From the NCBI RefSeq assembly GCF_020520425.1, contig NC_079492.1, forward strand, positions 115,541,157-115,605,156: a DNA stretch of 64,000 nt. The letters are read 5' to 3'. A model generated the notes under the pieces. The model was not told the origin of the DNA. It ran no database searches and worked only from the letters and a program-made list of their open reading frames with translations. Both the position numbers and the translations under genes were made by a program. Positions 1 to 11,582 of this stretch are shown here, one piece after another; within the stretch, counting starts at the first letter, position 1, and each line of letters starts with the position of its first letter. The stretch is from Spinacia oleracea (Eukaryota; Streptophyta; Magnoliopsida; Caryophyllales; Amaranthaceae).

Positions 1-17
1 TCTATATGCTATTTCAG

Positions 18-1724
18 ACATTTTCAAGCAAGACCCTAATTTCACGGAAAACGAGAGAAGATATGAAGAGTTGAAGAAATCGATACTAGGAGACGAGTCA
101 GAGGACGAGGATGGTTCTGATGCTGGTTCTGATGATGATGATGAGGACGATGATGAAGACGACGAAGACGATGAAGAGCAGCAAATGCAGATAAAAGATG
201 AAACAGAAACCAACCTTATAAATCTCCGAAGAACTATATATTTAACAATTATGTCCAGTGTAGATTTTGAAGAAGCTGGCCACAAATTGCTGAAAATCAA
301 ACTTGAGCCCGGGCAAGAGGTAGAGCAATTCTTCTCTTTTCGAGTTCTCTAACAGCTTTTCTTGTTGCGTTAAATTCTGTTCTTGAAGTGCATCAGACTG
401 TGCACATGGGGCTTGATTTGAAAATTGTTTCTCTTGTAGTTTGGAAGATTCTTTTCTTTGCACCCTTTCAATGTTTTACATGTTTTCTGTAAATTTAATC
501 TGAATATTTTTGAACTCTTTCAGAAATACTAGGCAATCCTTCAGTTATTATCCTACCATGGCTCTGATGTATACCTTTTGCTGTTCAGAACGTCAATGAT
601 GCATGTTAATTTGTTTATGCAGTTTGTATTTTCTGGAATCTCCCTTTAGTTGTAGTTCTGAAGATTGTCGGTAAAATTTACTCTGATTTTATGCCGGTTT
701 TATTTGTAACCTTCTCACATGTAATACGAAACTTTGTAAAATATATAGTGGAGTAATTATTTCTTTGCCTTTATGCCGGTTTTATTTGTTTGTGTAGCAC
801 TGCTTTTTTCTTTATGCTGATTTTATTGTTTTTGTGCTGTTTGTAACTGGTTATTATGTGAACTCATCTGAAATTGTCACTGCAGATGGAGTTGAATATA
901 ATGTTATTGGAGTGCTGCAGCCAGGAGAGGACATATCTCAGATATTATGGTCTGTTAGGCCAAAGGTTTTGTATGCTCAACAGAGTGTATCAGGAGAATT
1001 TTGATAAGTGCTTTGTTCAGCAGTACTCCATGATACATAGACTTGAGACAAACAAGCTGCGAAATGTAGCCAAGTTTTTTGCTCACTTGCTAGGCACTGA
1101 TGCTCTCCCTTGGCACGTGTTAGCTTATATACGTTTGACAGAGGAGGATACGACTTCTTCATCGCGTATCTTCATCAAAATCCTTTTCCAGGTAATCTGG
1201 GCTTTTGCTGTATCTTGTATCTTATAAACATGATAAAACTTTATTTTGTTCTCTATGGATATACTTTTGCTTCATTACCTAATTTGGTTATTGTTAAACC
1301 ATTAATGCAGGAATTGTCGGAGCACCTTGGTATCCGGTTGCTCAATGAAAAACTGAATGACCCTACAATGCAGGAATCCTTCGATTCAATATTTCCCAAA
1401 GATAATCCTAGAAACACACGGTTTGCTATCAACTTCTTTACGTCCATAGGGCTTGGAGGAATAACTGAGAATCTGAGGGAGTACCTTAAGAACATGCCAC
1501 GAATGATAATGCAACAACAGAAACCAGAGTCAGAAGATGAGTCTGGATCTGGTTCTGGTTCTGGTTCTGGTTCTGATTCTGATTCAAGTTCATCAGGCTC
1601 GGGGTCATCATCCTCTGCTGAATCTGATTCAAGTTCGTCAAGCTCTGATGATGATAGGCGCAGGAAAAGGAAGAAGGATGATAGCAGTAGTGGTAGACAT
1701 AGGAAACGGAGGAAGGGAGATTAG
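18..1724 (+). CDS. CWC22: Pre-mRNA-splicing factor CWC22-like, C-terminal part (5' end outside the window)
   Basis: This is the 3' part of a CWC22 (nucampholin) family gene. CWC22 is a spliceosome component that binds eIF4A3 and guides exon-junction-complex deposition. Three exons are seen: 18-319, 886-1191 and 1311-1724. All junctions are GT/AG and the frame is continuous, with GQE joined to MELNIML at the first junction and ILFQ joined to ELSEHLG at the second. The visible protein starts at the acidic linker (long D/E run near 100-180), continues through the MA3 domain ([20 protein letters not shown] to [11 protein letters not shown]), and ends in an SG-repeat and Ser/Asp tail with a basic RRRKRKK patch. 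The MIF4G domain must lie upstream of the window. The sequence strongly matches my memory of plant CWC22, and no break is visible. Confidence 0.9.
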
Positions 1725-2368
1725 GAAACACACTGAAACCTCTTCTTCCTAGCACTGTCTTGCATTGGAGAAACAAGTCATATTTCAAATGTAGGTGACA
1801 CTAAAGATGGAAATAGAATTTGTACTAGTGTAGCTGAGAATTTTATTCAAGGTTTTGAAGTTTTGTAATTACTTGGTTCACTTTTTCTCGTAAAGTTTTT
1901 GTCAAAAATATTTACGGTTTCGTGAAAGACAGCCATTTATCAACTCTTTTCTCATCTTTGATCCATTTTGATGGATTTTTCGTTAGTTTGATTTGGGAAG
2001 CGGATTCAAAAATTCCTTTTATATATATCCCATTGTTATCTGGACTCGTATGTTCATACCGGACATGGGTATGTATTCAAATGTCCGACACGGTTATTTT
2101 TTAAAATAAATTGCATAATTTTGTCGTAGTGCCAATATCCAAGTGATGGTGTTTGAGGGAAGAATCATTAGAAATGGATTCCGGTAACATTACGTATATC
2201 AATCAAAAAATATTCTACCGAAAGGGTAACTCAGTAATTCTGTTTCAGAAACTGACTTCTACTGAAATATACGAGGAAATACTTTTTCCCGCCAAAAATC
2301 AGTTGTGAAATGTAACGAACTGAAACCCAGTCTAACTAACCCAGCTTTGCTCTCTCTTCATCTCTCAC
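1725..2368. other. Intergenic region between CWC22 and the next gene
   Basis: This AT-rich stretch holds the 3' UTR of the CWC22-like gene and then ordinary intergenic sequence. No coding exon, RNA gene or recognisable repeat was seen in it. The right edge runs into a CT-rich leader and TATA region for the next gene. Confidence 0.5.
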
Positions 2369-2376
2369 TATATATT
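2369..2376 (+). promoter_or_regulatory. Probable TATA box of the gene starting at 2493
   Basis: A TATATATT sequence lies about 117 bases before the ATG at 2493. It is followed by a pyrimidine-rich CTCTCTC leader typical of plant 5' UTRs. Nothing else marks the transcription start, so this is a positional inference. Confidence 0.45.
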
Positions 2377-2492
2377 CACCCTTCTCTCTCCATTTCTCAA
2401 CTCTCTGCCTTCTTGAAATTAACAGAATTAACTCCATTTTATCTCTCTAAAAACAGCTTATTTCTCTCTCTAAATTGGTAAAAAGGGAAGCC

Positions 2493-3457
2493 ATGGAAAG
2501 GAATGATCAGAGAGGAGGGAGTTTATCCTCAAGAGGTTTAGAGGAATCAAAAGGGGAGCATATCATCCATATGCATGATCTGGAGGCTTGTCTTCTTCGT
2601 CCTCAAGAAACAGAGGAACATCACTCGCCATTGTTATCCCAGTTTCAGACTCCGCAGCTGCCTAATACTCCTCCTAGAAGAAGGTTACATCCTAATAACC
2701 CCAACCTTGATACCAACCCCACCACTCTTCCTCCCTCCTGCAACCCCCACCCCCACCACCAACACCTGGGTTTTCGGTTTCGTCGTCTTTTCGGGTCTCC
2801 TCGGCTTCTCCATGCTTGTCCTATAATCGTCATACTCTGTGTAATCCTTCTCTGGTGGTTCTCTTCCCCAGGTACCTTCGTCGTTCTTTCTTGGAAATTT
2901 ATTGCGCTGTTTTTTCTGGGTTTTCTTGAAGAATTCATCTCTTTTTTCTTCTCTTGATTGTTTGTTAATTTTTTGTTCATCACATAGTTTTCTATCTCTG
3001 TTAATTGTTAGTTTTTCCTGTTCTAGCTCAATCATCTAGTTCTTTTTTTCTGGGTTAAATTTGGAGTGGTAATTCAGAATTCGCATTGATTTTGATAACA
3101 AAAACGGAAAGAAATCAATAATGGGTAATTTTTGCGCACTCATCTTCTATATTGCCTGAGTTCTAAATTAGGATCTAGATTATTTAGTTGATTGGTTCTG
3201 GTGATATGTTGTCATTCTATCTGTTTAGTCGTTTGGTTCCAGCAAAATCTGACAAGTATAATATTATCTGGGTTGATGCAGTGAATTTGGCAATCAAGGA
3301 TGGCAGGTTCATAGAACATTCCTCTAATCTATGGCCTTTTGCTCTGAATGAGACCGACCTTACTTTGAGCCGTCAGACTGTTTTGGCTGTTGCTACTTCG
3401 CCGAATCCCAACATTGAGCTCATCATGTCGATGGTCGATAAGGCGGCATCTTCATGA
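2493..3457 (+). CDS. Uncharacterised small membrane protein, two exons
   Basis: I do not recognise this family. Exon 1 is 2493-2871 and exon 2 is 3282-3457. A GT donor after 2871 and an AG acceptor at 3280-3281 keep the frame, giving about 184 residues. The start ATG at 2493 is chosen because it follows a TATA and CT-rich leader and opens the frame. The N-terminal 100 residues are hydrophilic and rich in Pro, His and Asn. One hydrophobic segment follows (HACPIIVILCVILLWWF) just before the junction, suggesting a single-pass membrane anchor. The second exon encodes a roughly 58-residue polar tail with an NET glycosylation-like site (ALNETDLTLS) and ends in MVDKAASS. A competing frame over 2575-2826 also encodes a hydrophobic run, so the real splice form could differ. 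Confidence 0.5.
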
Positions 3458-3677
3458 ACAGCTGTAACGGAAGTGTGCACTCTTCTGGTCTGTGTAATGT
3501 GCACTTAGCTTCAAACATTTTTCATTTTCTTTTTACTGTTTTAGCTTTTAGTTACAATAATACGAAACTCTAGGATGGAGTAATAAGTAGGCTGATAAGG
3601 CGGGTGATGGTGCATTTTCATGAGCAACATCAGCAATTGAAGTGAAGTGTACACTCTTCTCATCTGTGTGATGTGCT
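3437..3677 (+). repeat. Degenerate tandem duplication of gene end and 3' UTR
   Basis: The last coding bases and the first 3' UTR of the 2493 gene (about 3437-3507, beginning GATAAGGCGG and containing GTGCACTCTTCT) reappear in degraded form at about 3593-3677 (GATAAGGCGG, then GTGTACACTCTTCT and a CTGTGTGATGTGC run). The order of blocks is the same, so this looks like an old local duplication. The rest of the gap to 4082 shows nothing more that I can name. Confidence 0.55.
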
Positions 3678-4082
3678 ACAGAAGTATTAGTTTGCGTTCT
3701 TTACTCATATATTAGACTGTCCCCATGTACGTTATGGCGTACTAGTTTTGTCTCTCACTTTTCAGTATAAGACACATTAGCTATATGGCGATAATTGTTC
3801 CATATGTAGAACTTACATTTCAATCAATTTTTGCTTGAGACATAAAAAATACTTGAGAGAAGAAGTTGGCTATGGTTGTAAGTGTTAAAGGATTCAAAAT
3901 GTTACATGGTATGCTTTGAAAATTTCTGAATTTGAATTGCAAATTCACTTTTGACTGTTGTGTGCCTTGATGGGTTTGTGGGTTCTTTCTGGTAGTCTTG
4001 ATTTACTTTTGTGTGTCTCCAAAATAGATCCCTTTTGTTTGGATACTCCACCTCTTTTGTGTGTTAGGAACTGGATTAGGTA

Positions 4083-6146
4083 TTACAGTTCACTTACCTC
4101 ACCAATGCGACAACTGCCGACCCCTACGTATAACACTGACCGCTTCTTTGATTTTACTACTCTGCAACAATCCCTCCTGGGTGACTGCCACAAAATAAGA
4201 AAAGAAACAACTAGTCATATATTGTTGTTCTGTAGTTGACAAGAATAGGCAAATAAAGGATGGATATTTCTAAGTTTGACATACCTTTTGCCAACGGAGG
4301 TTATCTGGCCTCTTAAGAACCACAACGGAGTCAATTTTTTCGGGGTTTTCCATCTTCCAGCGGCAGTAAGGGTGCTTATACCTGTCATGAGCGCGGTAGA
4401 TTCCAATTGTTTGCTTACTGCCACGATCATACCTTGTTCGGCTCATATAGAAAATGTAGGGAGACTGACAAGGGTGCCTGGTGACTGGTCTGGTATTGAA
4501 GGAATATCCTGTGTAATCAGCTCTCTTGTACCAATTCAAAAAAGTTCGAGTTGGCATTTCCAGTTCTCTTGGAGAGACTACTCCTCTAATAACCTGAACT
4601 ACATAGCCCCAGGAAACACTGACAGACCAGAGTCTGTTCTTGTCATAGCATATTGATTGCTGCATTATACTAGCTGAATCCTGGTTGACCGACTCAAACA
4701 GGTGACGGATTGCTTGGGGTCGTGTCATACCTGGAAATATTGGCTCCACCACGTCAAGGTGGTGGATTGATACTAATGGTGTCACTGGATGCGCTGCTAG
4801 CAGCCCCAATAGGTCTCCATACACATCATACTGCATTTAACAATTACCATCACAACTTTTTATTTTTCTTGTCTGTTAACTCACTAGTACTACCATACAT
4901 AACATATGTGCATATATGATATATTTTCCTTATTGCATTATTTCCAGTTCAACTCCAATAGTCAAATGTCTGGTTCTATATATGTACTTAGTAGTACTGT
5001 CATACATTATGTGCATATATTTGCCTTGTGAATGTAACGAGATCTATGTGGATAGAACTAGCCTTTTGTTTGTTTTAGACTTTAAGATATACTGTGTGCA
5101 AACATGATAAAGAATTATACCTAGCTAAGAACTTAATGACAATTCCAAGTATTAAACGTGAATGAAAGTAGTAGAGAACTCCAGGTCTATAACAGTAATG
5201 ATATGCATTTTAAGTTATAAAGCTGGCGAAAGATATGATAGACGTAGTGACGTACCTGATGAAAACCGTGTTCTTTAGTAAGAGGGACTCCTAACTCGGC
5301 CATACAAGCTTGAATCCTATCATCACTACCATACAAAGCAGGATAACGTTGGATGCAGCGATCCTGCATTTTGGCTAATTCCTTAGCAAGAGGATAGCTG
5401 ATGGCAAAACCACCACCTCCATAAGCCATAGCATAAGAGAATATAATATTCTGGACATGACTTTCAGAGTTACTCCCAATGTAATAGTATTGATTATGAT
5501 CATATTTCTCTAAGATCCTAACAACATTATCAACAACAAAAACGGTATCATCATCTCCCATAACAAACCACCTGACATCCTTCAAACCCAGATTAAGGGT
5601 CTCTGATACCACCCTTGAAATCCTCAATGCAGATCTGCTTCCAAGTCTATTGGTATACCTGAACTTAGTGGTGTCACCAGATATTCGAATTTCAGGGAGT
5701 TTCTCATTCTTGTAGGTTTTAACTTTGTCATCAAGCCAAACAACTCCTCTGGTTTGATTAGGCCTCCACCAATGTTTGATGTATTCCTTTCTTTTATCCC
5801 ACAAAAACGAAGAGGCTGCGATCCCAAACACAATGTGTTTCAGCTGTGTTGCTTCTTCTTCTTCATCTTGTGATCCGATGTGTTTCAATGAAGTTGATCG
5901 TTGATCATATTCCTCTGACATGTCAGGAGGAGGGGGAGAACTACTATCATTATTATTATTGTAATTGTTATGTAAGGTTGAGTAATTAGAGAAAGAGAGG
6001 GATGTCTCTAAGTTTCCAAGGGTGGAGATGTTATAAATGGCGGTGGTTGTAGGACATTCAGGGTGGTGATACACGATTTGGTTGAAAGTATACAAGAAAC
6101 AAATGGCTGATGTTATGATGATAATCCAAGATGCTAGCTTAATCAT
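4083..6146 (-). CDS. DUF604 fringe-related beta-1,3-glycosyltransferase-like protein
   Basis: This gene encodes a plant DUF604 protein, a type II Golgi-style glycosyltransferase related to Fringe. Its donor and acceptor substrates are unknown. The exons read on the minus strand are 6146-5256, 4830-4285 and 4184-4083. The junctions are GT/AG and all are in phase 0, giving 512 residues, the usual family length. The N-terminus has a short cytosolic stretch and a signal anchor (residues about 5-25), followed by a Ser/Asn/Pro stem. The catalytic half shows the metal-binding DDDTVF motif near residue 200 and the acceptor-side GGGGFAIS motif. The second exon holds the PVTPLVSIHHLDVVEPIFP block and ends at RPDNLRWQK. 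The third exon is only 34 codons and supplies the conserved SPRRDCC ending and terminal residues, which confirms the splice. No damage is visible. Confidence 0.88.
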
Positions 6147-7301
6147 TGGTGCTCCCCCCTTAATTAAGATGTTAATCCTCTTCCTAATATTACTAAGAAT
6201 AATTTGATTTGATTTTTTAGTCGAATTTGTTTAGGTTGCCATGGCCTAATTGATCGAGTTCAATCTGCAAACAGATGAGATGAGATGAGAGGAAACACAG
6301 GAGATTGGAGGAGTTAGTTGTTGAACAACGATGGCCCTATTCTTTCTCCTTTTGCCATCTCAATCTGTGGGGTGCTCAATTTTACCACTTCTGTATGCTT
6401 TTTTTTAATATTCTTTTACCCTTTTTATTTCCAATCTGTTATTTTTATTTAATTTGCAACATTGGAATTTTTTTTTCCTTATTTTTACAACTTTACTACA
6501 CTCGTAAATTTGTACTAATTCATGAGATGTTTAAAAGGTAATGTAACAAAAGAGCATGGAAATTAACAAAAGTATGTACTTGTATATTCTTCAAATAAAT
6601 CCCTCCATATAAATATACGGTGATCAAGATATCTAATTAATGGAACAACTAAAATGAAAAATGAGAAAAACCTTTATAATTTTCCACATGAAATATTATA
6701 AAAGAGATAAAATAACATTCTCTTGTACAGAGTACAGAGTACTACATATGTTACCATTATAGGCCGGGAGCCTTATAATTTTGTGGAGGGGATATATAAT
6801 GGTAGCCTTGATTATCTTAATTATATCCTGATATGTAAGAATAATTTATTTCTCATCCACGCTTGCATATAACTACTTCAAAGTAGCATTTAATTCATTT
6901 CTTGAATTGGGTTAATTTAAGAAAACAGGATAAAATCATATGTGAATCAATATATTTGATGTTGATTTATATTTCATATTAGCTCATTAATTACAATGCA
7001 ACCGGCGACCCTAAGGTTCATTTCTTGAAGTTGCATCGTATGTTTGTGTCTTAGGCTCCATTTAGGATAGAATGAACATATATTTACGGATATAAATACT
7101 GTAATTATAAAGTTGAAAACATTATTACAATTTACAAACCAAATCCTGTTATATTACAGAATTAAAGTAGCAAGTCTAACAATTGGTACAAATGCAAAAG
7201 ACTAGATATATAAGTTGTTTATTGAAGAGCAAGTTTTATAGAACAGTAGGAATTTCTGAGGAAGAATTTGAGCTGGTATGCGCGAACAAGTAGCATCAGA
7301 C
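6147..7301. other. Intergenic region, no gene seen
   Basis: This region is the shared gap between the DUF604 gene promoter and the 3' end of the glutathione transferase gene. It is AT-rich. A short inverted repeat (TACCATTATA near 6750 and TATAATGGTA near 6797) is the only structure I noticed. No coding exon or named repeat is supported. Confidence 0.45.
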
Positions 7302-9197
7302 TTAGACAATCCCCTGTGCCATAAATAGATTGAAGATCAAGTAAGTGGGCTAGGCAAATAACTCAGCTTGCTATATATATAATATATATCATATATGCCT
7401 TGAATTTAAAGTAAGTTTAGTTAGCTTACCAGGTTACGCCTCTTGTAGATCTTTATGTTGAGCTCATCATCCCATTTGGTTTGTCGGAAGGCCTCAACAC
7501 TATCCAGTGCCTGCACCATTTAAATTTATAGGTATAAATAATGTTTATGCATTCCTTACATATATATAATATGATATTACAGACAACAGTTACAAGATCT
7601 CGTGCAATATACGTACCTTAAGCCAGGCTGCGAGCTTGGGCCTCCCTTGTGTGATATCATACTTGTGCAAATCTATAAATAATGGATAGTATCTTTGTAC
7701 AAATGGAGCATACACAACATCAGCCTGATCACATAGATAGCAGCAAATTAGTATTGAATTTGTCAGTGAAACATCATATCAGCAGAACAACTGTCATTCT
7801 TAACTAATTAATAATACTCTATCAATCTATGCAATATATGAATGAATAAGTGTGACTGACCGCGCTAAACTGGGCACCAAGCAGGAAAGGCCCTTCGTGA
7901 TTGTACTTTAAAAAACACTCTTCCAACTTGTCGAAACAAGTCCCTAGAATTGAAATGCACAATATTACTCACTTACAAATCAAAAGCAATAAACCAATGA
8001 CTAAGCTAAGTTTTTATATTTTTTATTCTTACTCATTTCATCCTCTGAACGAGTTCCTCTGAGGTAGAAGAAAAGAGTAGGGTTCCATTTGTCACTGTAC
8101 ACAAACAACTCATCTGTATATTCTTTCTTAGCAGGATCCTGCAGGCACAACTTTCAAATGTCAGACCAAATATTTATCCAGATTAGACTTTATTAATTAG
8201 GAAATATATATAAAGAGACTTTATTTATTACATCAGGGAAAAGTGATGGTCCTTCAAAGTTGGCATCAATGTATCTGATCAAGTCCAGACTCTCTCCGAT
8301 TATCTTCTTCTTGTGTTCTAATGCTGGTACCTGTAACCAAATCTATGATTCAGAAAACAAATACTCAATTTGACCAATTCAAGCAAATATCTTCTCAACT
8401 AAATGGAATAATCACCTTGTTAGCTGGGTACACCATCTCTTTGTACCAAGTTGGCCTATCATCTAGATCAATGGGAACTAATTCCATTGTATCATGTAAT
8501 CCCTGAAAAGATCCATGTAATGTTAAATTAAAGTTAGTTTCAATGCACGAAATTAACTGGAAATCCTCGCTTCCTAAGAGGAGGCGTAATGACTAATAGT
8601 TGCATATACTTTTCAAACAATATCGTTCAAACTTCAAAGATTTTACCAATTAAGCTAGCAAATGTTAATTCCTACCAATGCAAAAATTGACAAAACAGAT
8701 TAAAAACGAAATTAACTGAAAATCCCTAGTTTCTAAGAGGAGGCGTAATGGCTAATAGTTGCATATACTTTTCAAATTTGGCGACATCGTTCAAACTTGA
8801 AAGATTTTACTATTTAAGTTAGCCGATAAGAACTACTACTAAAGCAAAAGTTGACTCCTATGTCAAAAAAAAAAAGAAGCAAAAGTTGACAAAAGAGATT
8901 AGATGCCGAGAAAGGCGGTGAATCCAACTGGTAAAGTTTGTGATGCCAAACCTTGTAATTTCGGGCTAACCAGGCACGTTGGGCAAAAGGGCAATAGTAG
9001 GTTGTGTACAACCTATTAAATCCAAAAACAATAAGATTAAAATTAAGAAATCATACAATTTTATTTGTATTGTTAAAAGATGAACAAGTATATATGTACC
9101 TTGTTGTTCCATCGAAGACAGCAGGTGGGTCAGAGTTGGAAGTTAAGAATGGTGGAAGAACTTCTTGAATTTCCCTGAAAATTGTACAAAAGGGCAT
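7302..9197 (-). CDS. GSTL: Lambda-class glutathione S-transferase, multi-exon
   Basis: Lambda GSTs are small cytosolic or plastid enzymes that use a catalytic cysteine for glutathione-dependent thiol transfer and deglutathionylation, including reduction of flavonol conjugates. Minus-strand exons by eye are 9197-9100, 9012-8952, 8502-8416, 8330-8232, 8138-8033, 7943-7861, 7724-7617, 7510-7430 and a 12-base last exon 7313-7302. The frame is continuous and gives about 244 residues, as expected. Key motifs are FDGTTRLYTTYYCPFAQRAW (catalytic Cys in CPFAQR), NKVPALEH and GESLDLIRYID (glutathione site), and GRPKLAAW near the C-terminus. Two points are uncertain. The first eight residues could instead come from an upstream exon, because TTTTCAG precedes GGAAATT at 9174. 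The protein could also end at 7421 if the last donor is not used. Confidence 0.85.
8547..8823 (-). repeat. Diverged tandem duplication inside a GST intron
   Basis: Two copies of a roughly 115-base block lie at 8547-8659 and 8706-8823 within the intron between the CPFAQR exon and the next exon. Both begin ACGAAATTAACTG, contain CTAAGAGGAGGCGTAATG and CTAATAGTTGCATATACTTT, and end in a TTAAG(C/T)TAGC sequence. Small differences show the duplication is not very recent. No function is apparent. Confidence 0.75.
8845..8893 (+). mobile_element. Ultra-short retroposed tail with target-site duplication
   Basis: The 14-base sequence AAGCAAAAGTTGAC occurs twice. Between the copies lie only about 21 bases: TCCTATGTC followed by an A run. 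This is the pattern expected of an extremely 5'-truncated poly(A) retroposon (SINE or LINE tail) with its target-site duplication. It lies within the GST intron. A similar object is at about 39,418. Confidence 0.5.
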
Positions 9198-9510
9198 GAT
9201 ATAAAAACCAACATGTAAATATATTTTCTTATCTAGAACTCAAAGGCCTTCGTTAGCAGGATCGTACATAAAATTATAAACATAAATCATAAAATTAAAC
9301 AACAGAAAAAGGAGAATTATTCATAGAAATTAAAATAAGTCAAAATTGAAGGTTATTAATATTACTGTGTGGCCATTGATTAATTTGATGATGAAATTGA
9401 ACTTGAGATTTTTTTTATGAAATTCGATTACAGAATATGGAAATGATTCCAATTATAGGCCCCTTCTTATACTACAAATTCTGATCAAACTTTGACCACC
9501 ATTGTTTTTT

Positions 9511-10066
9511 GGCAAATTTGCCAAAAAGGACCTTTTATAAGTCAAATTTTGCAAGAAAGGACCTTATATAATTTTTTTTGTGAAAACACACCTTAAAGTA
9601 ATTTTTTTTGCGAGAAAGGACCTAAGGAAAGTTTCTAGCATTGACTGAGCTTTTCCGGCCATTAACTTGCACGTGAGCAGCACGTGTGGCTTACGTTAGC
9701 TAAAGACAATGATTTTCCCGACTCTTGAATTTTCAAACTTGATTTTATTTCGGTTTTTTTTTTCAATTTTAGGTTTTGAAGCTTAGAATTTTGGAGGAAA
9801 ATTGGGTGTGATAAGCAAAATAATGCCACACGTGCTTCTCACGTGCAAGTCAATGGCCGGAAAAGCTCAGTCAATGCCGGAAATTTACTTTTGGTTGTCT
9901 TTCGCAAAAAAAAATTACATTAACGTGTGATTTCACAAAAAATAAATTATATAAGGTCCTTTCTCGCAAAAAAATTTACATTAAGGTGTTATTTCACAAA
10001 AAAAATTATATAAGGTCCTTTCTCGCAAAATTTGGGTTATAAAAGGTCCTTTTTAACAAATTTGCC
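9511..10066. mobile_element. Mutator-like MITE with 9-bp target duplication
   Basis: A 556-bp non-autonomous element is bounded by GGCAAATTTGCC-type ends. It is flanked by a perfect 9-base duplication TTGTTTTTT at 9502-9510 and 10067-10075, the hallmark of Mutator superfamily insertion. The inverted arms extend about 190 bases. They contain short internal repeats of the type AAAGGACCTTATATAA and TTTTTTTGCGAG, and inner arms with paired CACGTG sites (TTGCACGTGAGCAGCACGTG on the left). The element is nearly one large palindrome with a small centre, and there is no coding sequence. It shares termini with the larger element at 40,381. Confidence 0.85.
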
Positions 10067-10256
10067 TTGTTTTTTATTAAATACCAAGTACCAAGTAGTA
10101 TGAAATCTCATATTTTTGACTAAGAAATTAAATCACGACTGTTCTTTGATTTTTTTTATAGCGTTATTTGATTTTCTTTGGTACTCCGTATACCGCAAAA
10201 TGAAGCTAAGTATTCATAGTTTTTTTTTTCCTTCTAGAACTTGTATTATTATACTA

Positions 10257-11582
10257 CTAGTTTTTGTGCACGTCGTTGCTTGCGAACATTTTCAAAACTG
10301 TTACGTTAAAAACATTTTTTAACAATTAAATTTTAGTAACAGTATGGTAAATATTTTACGTGCATACCAAAATTATGAAGAATTGCTTTTAATAGTAGAG
10401 ATATTTACTGAACTGGTTGGATATATACTTTTATTTCTTGAATTTGCAACTATTTTCTTTTCACATTATGTAGTACTTCCTACATAATGCACCATCTTCT
10501 TTTGTTATCTTCATTGTCTCTGCATCTATTCCACATCATGCACTATATATATCTAATTTCTATTTATAACCGGCACTACAAGAAATTGTACTATTAACGA
10601 CAAGAAATCCCGTCACTAAAGGTTAATAATTGTTGATTAATGACGGGATTTTCCGTCGCGAACCCGTCATAAAAGGTGGCCGTCGTTAACCCGTCGTAAA
10701 AGACATTAGCGACGGTTGATCCCGTCTTTGTTAAGTTGTTATCCCCGTCACAAAAGCCCTTTTACGACGGGATTTTTACCCGTCGTTATTAGGTTGTCAT
10801 AAAAGATACAAATTTTTGTAGTGCGGTTTTACCTTGCATAATCTATCAATACTAAGTACGAAATACAAAAGTATAAGACAATCACAACTATTCCTTCCGT
10901 CTCTTTTTGTTCTTTACATTTTCCTACTATTTTAATAATAACTAAATAAAAGACTTGTGATATTAGGAAATCGTGAAAGTAAAAAGGTTATATGCAAAAG
11001 TATAATTAAATTCAAAGTGCATGTGTAAAATAAATAATCAAATGAACTAAATTTGAATACTACTTCATAAAGTTAAAGATTTTACGTAGTAACGTAGTTG
11101 TATACTTGTATGTAGATCGATCTAACATAGTTAACCAAACCCGAATGACAAAAGAGTGACCCGAGAACTATTTCTGAAAATAGATAACCTGAAAAGTCCC
11201 GAGCATTTAGTCAAATAGTTTGAACTCAATACAATTTTGATAAATGGACTTCTAACGTTAGTCTACTTACCATGTATATATTATTATTTTAGTTAACATC
11301 TGTATTCATCAGTATTATTATTATTATTATTAACAGTAGCCTAACATTAGAAGTCCATTCATCAATATTATTTAAATCGTTGTTATAATTATACAAAAAT
11401 AAAGTGTAAAGGAAAAAATAATATTGATTCATCTTTCCTCCAATAATATATATTTTTATTTCATTTTTATCTTAATTTTTAAAGTATAAATATAAAAATT
11501 ATTTTGGCGGGAAAAACTTGTACCAGAAAGTGACACGTATTATTCCTGAATCCTAATGTATGTGTTAGTATAATATAATAGA
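10257..11582 (-). mobile_element. Non-autonomous Helitron, minus orientation
   Basis: Read on the minus strand the element begins TCTATTATATTATAC and ends in CTAG. It sits between a flanking A and T, which is the Helitron insertion rule, and it has no target duplication. A GC-rich weak hairpin (GCAAGCAACGACGTGC) lies just before the CTAG end. The 5'-end region resembles that of the element at 17,991-18,469 (GGCGGGAAAA, a CCAGAAA block and a TGACACGT block). No Rep/helicase gene is present. A CACTA-type MITE is nested inside, which explains part of its length. Confidence 0.6.
10574..10823. mobile_element. CACTA-type MITE
   Basis: A 250-bp element starts CACTACAAGAAATT and ends TTTTTGTAGTG, the classic terminal inverted repeats of plant CACTA (En/Spm) elements. 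It is flanked by a 3-base CGG duplication at 10571-10573 and 10824-10826. The body is built from subterminal repeats around CCCGTC and GACGGG in both orientations, which are the expected transposase-binding arrays. It has no coding capacity and is nested within the Helitron at 10,257-11,582. Confidence 0.9.
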
